NCBI GenBank assembly: GCA_016935735.1
Contig: JAFGQK010000241.1
Span: 1-55,785 of the forward strand
DNA from: Spirochaetales bacterium
GTDB lineage: Bacteria; Spirochaetota; Spirochaetia; SZUA-6; JAFGRV01
Reading direction: 5' to 3'
DNA length: 55,785 bases
The notes beneath the pieces are model-generated. The model saw only the letters and a list, made by a program, of their open reading frames with translations. It was not told the DNA's origin and did no database searches. The position numbers and the translations under genes were made by a program. Below, one piece after another: positions 49,579-55,785 of this stretch; position 1 is the first letter of the stretch; every line of letters starts with the position of its first letter.

Positions 49579-50793
49579 TCACTTATTTTGTTTTCTTACA
49601 TCTATACACACAATATCACCTTTATGATTTCTGCAAAAAATCATACCCCTGCAAAGCACCGGGGGTGTCCAGCATGTATTTGACAATACCGTTGCCCGGG
49701 CTATTTCTTCATAACCCTTTGAGCTTAATTGTGCAATATGTAGTTTTCCCCGTTCTGTGAGCATAATCAGGTGGTCTTCTGTTGCAACAAGGGATCCGAA
49801 CCCGAGTCTTTTCCCCCATATCTCTTTACCAGTCGCCAATTCAACACATTTAAAGGTACCATAGCTTCCGGCAGCACCATCATTCCCATAAATATATCCA
49901 TCCTTAAAAATAAAACTGCTGAAATGGCTTGATATTACCTTGTTTTTCCAGACAGCGGATGGCTTATTGTTTTTTATCTGTAAAAGAGTACATCCCGTAT
50001 TATAACCAGAGGAAATAAAAACAGTATCTCCCGAAACAACAGGATCTGCCGCATTGACATCATAGCTGGTTATCCACTCATGCTGCCAGAGTAGTTTCCC
50101 ATTATCACGGTTCACTCCATAAATAGCTTTCATCCCGAACATTAAAACACAATTCACCTTATTAATAACGCATAATAATGGCGATGAATATCCGCATTTG
50201 TCAGATGGACTTACCCATATTTTTTGCCCATTTTCCTTTTTAAGGGCAATACCATACTTGCATACATTTAAATAAAGGGTATTTCCTTCAATCACCGGGG
50301 AGCTGGCAAAATTCCAGCTGGGAGCTTGTGCTTTAAAATCCGATACAACATTCTTTTGCCAGATCACTTTTCCATTTTCTGCATTAAAACAAAACAGATT
50401 CCCCTTTTCACCAAGGGTATAAACTTTATCCCCATCGAGAAGCGGTGTACACCGAGGGCCGGGATATTGCCCAGGAGTACAGGGATAGGTATGGTTCCAC
50501 ACTTCTTTACCAGTCTTCACATCAAAACACCAGACAGTTTCCTTATTTTTTGTATTACCCATTGTGTAAAGATACTTTTCAGTAATAGCAAAAGAAGAAT
50601 AACCATTCCCTGCATTAATTTTCCATACAATATCCGGTTCGTTTTCAAGTCGTAGCGGATCCCATTCTTCTCCCCGGATAATGCTGTTTCTATCCGGGCC
50701 CCTCCACCCGGGCCAATCTGAATTCATGGAATATCCCGGCCATAAACTTAAGATAAAAAGTAAAAAACAGATTACAAGTCCTTTTCCTGTCAT
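49579..50793 (-). CDS. Exported PQQ-like beta-propeller protein
   Basis: The 404-residue protein has a signal peptide (LVICFLLFILSLWPGYS) and a WPGWRGPDRNS motif at the mature start, which is typical of exported PQQ-repeat propellers. Blades follow with KYLYTMGNTKNKETVWCFDV, GKEVWNHTYP, GKVIWQKNVV and GKEIWGKRLG. No quinone-dehydrogenase active-site residues are visible, so it is more likely a binding scaffold (BamB-like fold) than an enzyme. The minus-strand upstream region has TTGACA near 50878. Confidence 0.85.
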   Translation of the reverse strand: MTGKGLVICFLLFILSLWPGYSMNSDWPGWRGPDRNSIIRGEEWDPLRLENEPDIVWKINAGNGYSSFAITEKYLYTMGNTKNKETVWCFDVKTGKEVWNHTYPCTPGQYPGPRCTPLLDGDKVYTLGEKGNLFCFNAENGKVIWQKNVVSDFKAQAPSWNFASSPVIEGNTLYLNVCKYGIALKKENGQKIWVSPSDKCGYSSPLLCVINKVNCVLMFGMKAIYGVNRDNGKLLWQHEWITSYDVNAADPVVSGDTVFISSGYNTGCTLLQIKNNKPSAVWKNKVISSHFSSFIFKDGYIYGNDGAAGSYGTFKCVELATGKEIWGKRLGFGSLVATEDHLIMLTERGKLHIAQLSSKGYEEIARATVLSNTCWTPPVLCRGMIFCRNHKGDIVCIDVRKQNK

Positions 50794-50948
50794 AGGTACT
50801 CCTTTTATATAATGTATATAGGTAATATATATAAAATAAATGTAAATTGAAAGAAGTTACGATTTTGTCAAGATAAGAAAGATCAAATTTTTTTTAAAAT
50901 ATAAATAACAGGTTAAACCCTGTTAAACTCTTAAACCCTCCTGCCCCC

Positions 50949-50977
50949 TTGACCAAAAATATCTTTCTTTTTATAGT
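50949..50977 (+). promoter_or_regulatory. Sigma-70-like promoter of hisS
   Basis: TTGACC (50949-50954) and TATAGT (50972-50977) are separated by 17 bases and lie 45 bases upstream of the preferred hisS start. Confidence 0.7.
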
Positions 50978-51021
50978 GACATATATCAATGGAATCATTT
51001 CTTAAGCTAAAAGGATGCACC

Positions 51022-52335
51022 ATGAATAAGGATAATTTGCCTGTAAGATCCTATAAAGGAACACGGGATTTTTACCCCATGGATATGTGTTACAGGAACT
51101 GGTATTTTTCAAAGGTACGGGAAGTTGTAGAGGGTTTTTGTTATGAAGAATATCACACACCCTTACTCGAGCCATACGAAGTGTATGCTGCAAAGAGCGG
51201 GGATGAGGTCGCAGGCGAACAACTTTATTGTTTTGAGGATAAAGGAGGGAGAAAAATTGCAATCAGACCGGAATTGACACCCTCTGTGGCACGGCTTGTT
51301 GCTGCACGCCTTGAGGAACTTACCTTTCCTTTACGGTGGTATAGTATTGCCAATGTTATGAGATATGAAAAACCCCAGAAAGGCCGGTTAAGGGAGCACT
51401 GGCAGGTGAATGTCGATATATTCGGTGCAGATGAGATTGAAGCAGAGCTCGAGATTATATCAATTATTTCCCGAATTATGCATACATTCCAGGCAAAGCC
51501 GGATATGTTCAGAATCAAAATTAATAACAGGAAATTCTTTACGGATGTTCTTACCGATGTTTTAAAGGTGAAAAACACAGATGTAAAAACTATTTCCAGG
51601 ATTGTTGATAAAAAGGCAAAGATGTCACAGGAAAAGTACTATGACTGGCTTAAGGAAACCGGACTTACACAGGATAAGATTGAACTGCTGGATAAGATAT
51701 TTTCATCAAACCTGGAAGAGATTATCCGGATGATTCATATCGATTCAAAAGGAGCAAATGAACTTTCCCGATTATTCCAGCTGCTTGATGAAACCGGTCT
51801 TTTACGGTATTGTGAATTCGATTTTTCTATTGTCCGTGGATTTGATTATTATACCGGAACTGTTTTTGAGGTATACGATACATCACCGGAAAACAGACGC
51901 TCACTTTTCGGCGGCGGAAGATACGATAATCTTGTAAGTATGTTTAAACAGAGAAATATTTCAGGAATTGGTTTCGGTCTGGGTGATGTCACTTTTCAAC
52001 ATTTTCTTGAAGGAAATGATCTTATCCCGGATAAAATTTATAAATCACAACAGGTGCTTATTGCACGTTTCCCGGATGTACCGGTAAGTGAATATTTCAA
52101 ACTCGCAGAGGACTTGTGGTCGGTACATGTTAAAACCTCGATTTATTTTTCGGCTCATGACAAGCTGGGCAAACAACTTAAGTTTGCAGAAAAAAAAGGA
52201 TATTCCCTGGTTATCATTCTTGGGGTAGATGAATTGAAAGAAAATAAAATCACTATAAAGTATCTTGATTCAACAACCCAGGTAACAGTGAAGAGGGATG
52301 AATGTGCGGGAAAGATTAAGGAATTCCCTGGATAA
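51022..52335 (+). CDS. hisS: Histidyl-tRNA synthetase
   Basis: The 437-residue class II enzyme charges tRNA-His. Motifs include GTRDFYPMDM at the start, motif 2 (MRYEKPQKGRLREHWQVNVD), the histidine-specific VRGFDYYTGTVFEVYD and GGGRYDNLV, and motif 3 (GIGFGLGD). The C-terminal anticodon-binding domain spans about 335-437. I prefer the ATG at 51022 with AAAGGA upstream; the frame opens 33 bases earlier at 50989 without a ribosome-binding site. The M14 lipoprotein gene follows after 25 bases on the same strand. Confidence 0.95.
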   Translation: MNKDNLPVRSYKGTRDFYPMDMCYRNWYFSKVREVVEGFCYEEYHTPLLEPYEVYAAKSGDEVAGEQLYCFEDKGGRKIAIRPELTPSVARLVAARLEELTFPLRWYSIANVMRYEKPQKGRLREHWQVNVDIFGADEIEAELEIISIISRIMHTFQAKPDMFRIKINNRKFFTDVLTDVLKVKNTDVKTISRIVDKKAKMSQEKYYDWLKETGLTQDKIELLDKIFSSNLEEIIRMIHIDSKGANELSRLFQLLDETGLLRYCEFDFSIVRGFDYYTGTVFEVYDTSPENRRSLFGGGRYDNLVSMFKQRNISGIGFGLGDVTFQHFLEGNDLIPDKIYKSQQVLIARFPDVPVSEYFKLAEDLWSVHVKTSIYFSAHDKLGKQLKFAEKKGYSLVIILGVDELKENKITIKYLDSTTQVTVKRDECAGKIKEFPG

Positions 52336-52360
52336 ATTCAATACAGTATATGAGTGTTTT

Positions 52361-53269
52361 ATGAGAATCATTATTTTAATACTTATTTGTTCCCTTTTTC
52401 AAATGACCGGTTGTATAAAACACAATCCGGATACCAATCCCGAGAGGGTTTTGATACTCAATACAGATACGGCCAGCGATAAAGAAGTCGAACCCACCGG
52501 TTTTCCTGGATTAGTACAAACATATACAATCGGCGTTTCAGTGAACGGGATTCCGGTAACTGTTACAGAGATCGGAAAAGGGGAAAAAACCGGCCTGGTC
52601 ATTATAGGATCCATCCATGGAAATGAAAAAAATACCGGAGAGCTTGTTTCGTTTCTGGAGTCGGTATATAAAAATGATCATAGTCAAATACCAGCCTTCG
52701 TAAGATTATTTTTTGTTCCTGTTCTTAATCCGGATGGTCTTGAAAAACAGACAAGAACCAATACACATAATGTAGACCTTAATCGTAATTTCCCTACTGA
52801 TAATTGGAAATCCGATGCTGTTTCTCCATCTAAAATAGTACCCAAAAGCGGTGGAATTTCCCCGGGATCAGAACCGGAAGTCCAGGCTGTTATTGATTGG
52901 CTGATTCGGAAAGTAATGCATACCGTTGATTCTGTTTACCTGATATCCTTTCATGCTGCATATCCACCAAAAGGGTCGGTACAACCGGGCTACCTGGAAT
53001 ATGGCAAACCGGGTCCTGAATCAGAAAAATTTGCTCAATTTATTTCCCGGGAATCCGGATATGTATACCTGAGCACATGGATTACCTCCAGGGAACTTAC
53101 CGGGGAATTTATTAACTGGTGTGAAATGAATGGTATATGGTCATGCGATATAGAATTACCGGATTACAATTCACCGGTGAAAGTATCCAGGGGTAAAAAG
53201 GAAGCAGCCTTAGAAACATTCAAGCGGACTGTTCAAAACATTCTTTTCAGGTTTTTGAATGATTCTTGA
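52361..53269 (+). CDS. M14-family zinc carboxypeptidase lipoprotein
   Basis: The 302-residue protein starts with a lipoprotein signal (LILICSLFQMTGC, Cys about 17). The M14 zinc site is complete: His and Glu in GSIHGNEKNTGE and the third His in LISFHAAYPP; the catalytic Glu lies in CDIELPDYN. NPDGLEKQTRTNTHNVDLNR is the substrate-side Arg/Asn motif. The short size resembles MpaA-type murein peptide amidases, so a role in peptidoglycan peptide trimming is plausible. Ribosome-binding site weak; it is probably read with hisS. Its end overlaps the convergent chemoreceptor gene by 23 bases. Confidence 0.87.
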   Translation: MRIIILILICSLFQMTGCIKHNPDTNPERVLILNTDTASDKEVEPTGFPGLVQTYTIGVSVNGIPVTVTEIGKGEKTGLVIIGSIHGNEKNTGELVSFLESVYKNDHSQIPAFVRLFFVPVLNPDGLEKQTRTNTHNVDLNRNFPTDNWKSDAVSPSKIVPKSGGISPGSEPEVQAVIDWLIRKVMHTVDSVYLISFHAAYPPKGSVQPGYLEYGKPGPESEKFAQFISRESGYVYLSTWITSRELTGEFINWCEMNGIWSCDIELPDYNSPVKVSRGKKEAALETFKRTVQNILFRFLNDS

Positions 53270-55511
53270 GAATATCGTTTAATTTTAGGATGAGTTTCAT
53301 GCTTTCCCCCCCTATTGTTTTAACACTATTTGTACTCTTCACAATTTCTTCAATTTCTTTGGATATAGTTGTGATATTGTCAAGAACCGTCTGGGAAGAA
53401 CTCACCAGTTTTTCAATATTTCCCCGGATGATTTTCCCGCCGGATTCCTGTTTTTCTGCCTGGATCTTTATTTTTTGCGAAGAATCATTAAGCTGAGAGA
53501 TTGAATATAATACCTGCTCACTCGCAATTTTTTGCTCTAAAATGGCAGAATATATTGATTGAATCTGATGAACAGCAGAGCCAGTCTTATTATGAATTGC
53601 TTCAAATACTTCTTTTACTTTGTTGTTTGTATGAACACCCTGCTCAATCTTGTTAATAATTTCTCTTATCCGGCTAAGGATCTCTGTTGAACGGTTAGAA
53701 GATCCTGTCGCGAGTCTTTTAATTTCTCCTGCAACAACAGCGAATCCTGTTCCGTATTTTCCTGCATGGGCTGCCTCAATAGCCGCATTAATAGCAAGCA
53801 CATTTGTCTGTTCCGAGAGATCACTTACCGTATCAATTATTTTATACGCGTCTTCGCTTACTGTTATTATTTCCTGAACAGATTTTGCAGAAGAAAGGAC
53901 AATCTCTTCACCCTGCCTGGTTATTATCTTCAAATCCTCGGCAAATTCGGATGTATATTTCAGGTTTTTTGTTATTTCGCCTATATTCTGGATCATTTCT
54001 TCAATAGTCGCTGAAGTTTCCTGTACCTGTTCAAACTGGGTATTAAGACCCATATAAATATCTTCCAGGGAATTCAAGAGATAAAGTACCGTTTCATTTG
54101 TTTTCTGTACTATATGAAATTGATTATTCACTCCATCAGAAATATTTATGGACCCGGAAGCCATTTTTTCTATGGAACCCGATGTCGAAAGGATATTTTC
54201 CTCCAGTTGTGCGCTGATACATGAGACAGTTTCTGTTACCTCCGTGATATTTCGAATATACATTTCCAGTTCTTTTGATTTCCGGACAATATCGTCGGAA
54301 TATGTTTCAAGGTCGTTATATGCCCGGATACTCTTAAAAGCCAAAGCTATAAACATGGACATATTAAAACAAAAAATTCCTGTACCCTGAAGCCATATAA
54401 AGGGCCTTATTTCCGTCATCTGGTAATAGATGTCATGAATAGCAAAAATAAAACCGAGTATTGTCCCTATCATAATAGGAAGGGCAAACTTTCTTTTTTC
54501 TATTGTTGCCCTTATTGAAATATATACCATAAATGTCAATTCCAATGCAGAAGGAATAAGGACATAATTGAAAAGACCGGGAATGACAGCTTTTTGTCCG
54601 ATGTTTAGATAAAAAAGAAAACAGAGGATCAAAGAAAGACCAAAGATTATACGCTTAAACCATTTATTATTATGTATATTAAAAAAATTCAAAAAGAAAA
54701 GAACAAGAAATCCAAAAAAGAGGGGAAGAAACGATTGTGAAAAAGATTCTGCAAAATAGAAAGGAAAAAAATGAACCTCCAATCCCATATTTAAGAAATA
54801 AATACAGAAACAAAAATTAGAAAGGGCAAAATAGAGATTCGGCCGTTCTTTCTGTCTGAATGCAAATTGAAAGATGTAGTAGAATCCAAGGAGGAGACAT
54901 ACCATAGAATATACAAGGTATAGTTTTACATTGAGAAAATCTAAAAATTGTGAATTGAAAAGGTATGTATTATAATCGGCGAAATAAAATTGGGGAATAT
55001 GAAATCTGCCAGTTGGATGGTATATTCTTATACTTAGAACATTTTCCTCATTCAACCGGAGTAACCGGGTTGGAAAAAGAATCTGTTTAAGGGATGTATT
55101 GCGATGTTGAAATTCCGGGGGAAAGCTTCCGTGGAATCCGATTAGTACATTATTACAATAGAACTCAATAGCCCCTTCCAGCCTCCCGAGTAATAAAAAT
55201 GTTTTTTTCCCCGGGTTAATGCCTTCTACAGTAAATGTATTGCGAAGCCAAATAAATTGCGTGCCTTCAGGCATTTCTTTATCGGGCATATATGGCAGAC
55301 TTGTCTGAAACCAGCTTTTATCATCGAACTCACGTTCACTGTATATATCTTTATCATCAAACTTTATACGCCACTTTCCCGGGAAAGGAATTTTGCCGGA
55401 TAATCCATTCAGGTTTAGAGAATAACAAGGGATAATTATACAAATAATAAAAACGATACAAAGAAACAATTGGCGAGACCGTTGTGGGGAAAAATTATTT
55501 ATCATTTTCAT
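53247..55511 (-). CDS. Methyl-accepting chemotaxis protein with 7TMR-DISM sensor
   Basis: The 754-residue receptor has a signal peptide, an extracytoplasmic jelly-roll sensor of about 150 residues (GKWRIKFDDKDIYSEREFDD, LRNTFTVEG, FYCNNVLIGFHG), then about seven membrane helices (roughly 185-390), which together are the 7TMR-DISM arrangement common in spirochaetes and Bacteroidetes. A long cytoplasmic coiled coil ends with the CheA/CheW contact tip EQTNVLAINAAIEAAHAG. The sensor fold suggests a carbohydrate or similar ligand. No cheA, cheW or flagellar gene is in the window. Confidence 0.92.
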   Translation of the reverse strand: MKMINNFSPQRSRQLFLCIVFIICIIIPCYSLNLNGLSGKIPFPGKWRIKFDDKDIYSEREFDDKSWFQTSLPYMPDKEMPEGTQFIWLRNTFTVEGINPGKKTFLLLGRLEGAIEFYCNNVLIGFHGSFPPEFQHRNTSLKQILFPTRLLRLNEENVLSIRIYHPTGRFHIPQFYFADYNTYLFNSQFLDFLNVKLYLVYSMVCLLLGFYYIFQFAFRQKERPNLYFALSNFCFCIYFLNMGLEVHFFPFYFAESFSQSFLPLFFGFLVLFFLNFFNIHNNKWFKRIIFGLSLILCFLFYLNIGQKAVIPGLFNYVLIPSALELTFMVYISIRATIEKRKFALPIMIGTILGFIFAIHDIYYQMTEIRPFIWLQGTGIFCFNMSMFIALAFKSIRAYNDLETYSDDIVRKSKELEMYIRNITEVTETVSCISAQLEENILSTSGSIEKMASGSINISDGVNNQFHIVQKTNETVLYLLNSLEDIYMGLNTQFEQVQETSATIEEMIQNIGEITKNLKYTSEFAEDLKIITRQGEEIVLSSAKSVQEIITVSEDAYKIIDTVSDLSEQTNVLAINAAIEAAHAGKYGTGFAVVAGEIKRLATGSSNRSTEILSRIREIINKIEQGVHTNNKVKEVFEAIHNKTGSAVHQIQSIYSAILEQKIASEQVLYSISQLNDSSQKIKIQAEKQESGGKIIRGNIEKLVSSSQTVLDNITTISKEIEEIVKSTNSVKTIGGESMKLILKLNDILKNHSKT

Positions 55512-55785
55512 AATACAGATTTCCTCCGCATTAAGCCGGAATTACTGTTTGATACGTAACGGTCTTTGTTGAATAACATATAAATTATATTATAGTGAAA
55601 AAAAAGAAATATGCAAAAAAATTATAAATAAAAGCCATACAAAAATCAGTTTTTTTATGAAAACAGAAATAGAATTCTTAAGAAAATGAATAATGAGTCT
55701 ACTCTAAAAACCTCATATAAAAAGACGGGTGGAAATTTCCTATCAGGTAGATTCCCTCGACAAAGAATAAATAAAATAAGGAAAA
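55512..55785. other. Upstream region of the chemoreceptor, no gene seen
   Basis: These 274 bases are AT-rich, with TATAAT on the minus strand near 55594 that could be part of the chemoreceptor promoter. I see no open frame, repeat copy or RNA gene before the window ends. Confidence 0.5.

Noticed and set aside
1-55785. CRISPR array or phage region
   Set aside because: No regular direct repeats with unique spacers and no phage structural, integrase or cas gene were found; the tandem repeats at 4.4 kb and 12.4 kb have no spacers of the right kind.

Overview
The window most likely comes from a spirochaete, probably an anaerobic free-living or host-associated member of Spirochaetota. The best evidence is the pair of phenylalanyl-tRNA synthetase subunits: both are of the archaeal/eukaryotic type (long alpha chain with N-terminal winged-helix domains, beta chain of about 570 residues), which among bacteria is a spirochaete hallmark. 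A 7TMR-DISM chemoreceptor, the several exported or lipoprotein genes and a rubredoxin next to a ruined flavodiiron gene fit this. The phylum is an inference; no rRNA gene is present. The DNA looks moderately AT-rich. No transposase, integrase, phage gene or CRISPR array was found.

Layout. 0-2.4 kb: an FGGY sugar kinase and an HD hydrolase, each preceded by a palindromic repeat element. 2.6-9.6 kb (minus): a housekeeping cluster pheS-pheT-adenosine-specific kinase-glyA-pgi with a candidate attenuator in front of pheS and a GC-rich repeat array between glyA and pgi. 9.8-12.4 kb: small genes, a DksA-type zinc finger protein, infA and an Smr protein. 12.4-17.1 kb: a membrane-anchored AraC regulator, a TIGR02757 protein and a ClpC-type ATPase. 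17.6-20.8 kb: a 1070-residue exported transglutaminase/TPR protein. 20.8-23.5 kb: feoAB and fur with Fur-box-like sites. 23.6-29.5 kb: a TraB-family protein, a SPASM radical SAM enzyme and a large hybrid histidine kinase with a LuxR output, with a structured leader in front of the kinase. 29.9-32.9 kb: two exported proteins, one a tectonin propeller/C39 peptidase/golvesin-like lipoprotein. 32.9-41.5 kb: GrpB, STAS, PHP, a DNA-binding PTS EIIA protein, tRNA-Arg(CCU), an SppA protease with a putative beta-barrel front half, an EAL-TPR protein and a degenerate nucleotidyltransferase-HD protein. 41.6-44 kb: an exported penicillin-acylase-like hydrolase. 44.2-47.1 kb: a folate block (FolM-like SDR, folB, folK, folE) behind rubredoxin and a flavodiiron pseudogene. 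47.3-49.5 kb: a pseudo-hybrid kinase with LuxR output, divergent from an XRE regulator with two palindromic operators. 49.6-55.5 kb: a PQQ-like propeller protein, hisS, an M14 peptidase lipoprotein and a chemoreceptor.

Two families of small palindromic elements run through the window. R1 (about 128 bp, two hairpins, three copies) looks like a non-autonomous IS200/IS605-type element. R2 (exactly 150 bp, three hairpins, two full copies and one 49-bp deletion derivative) is of unknown type. Several copies sit just before start codons or just after stop codons. The most unusual items are the flavodiiron pseudogene that lost its whole metallo-beta-lactamase domain, the pseudo-hybrid regulator, the barrel-SppA fusion, the tectonin-C39 lipoprotein and the RNA-like motif shared by the leaders of the 17.6 kb and 26.2 kb genes.
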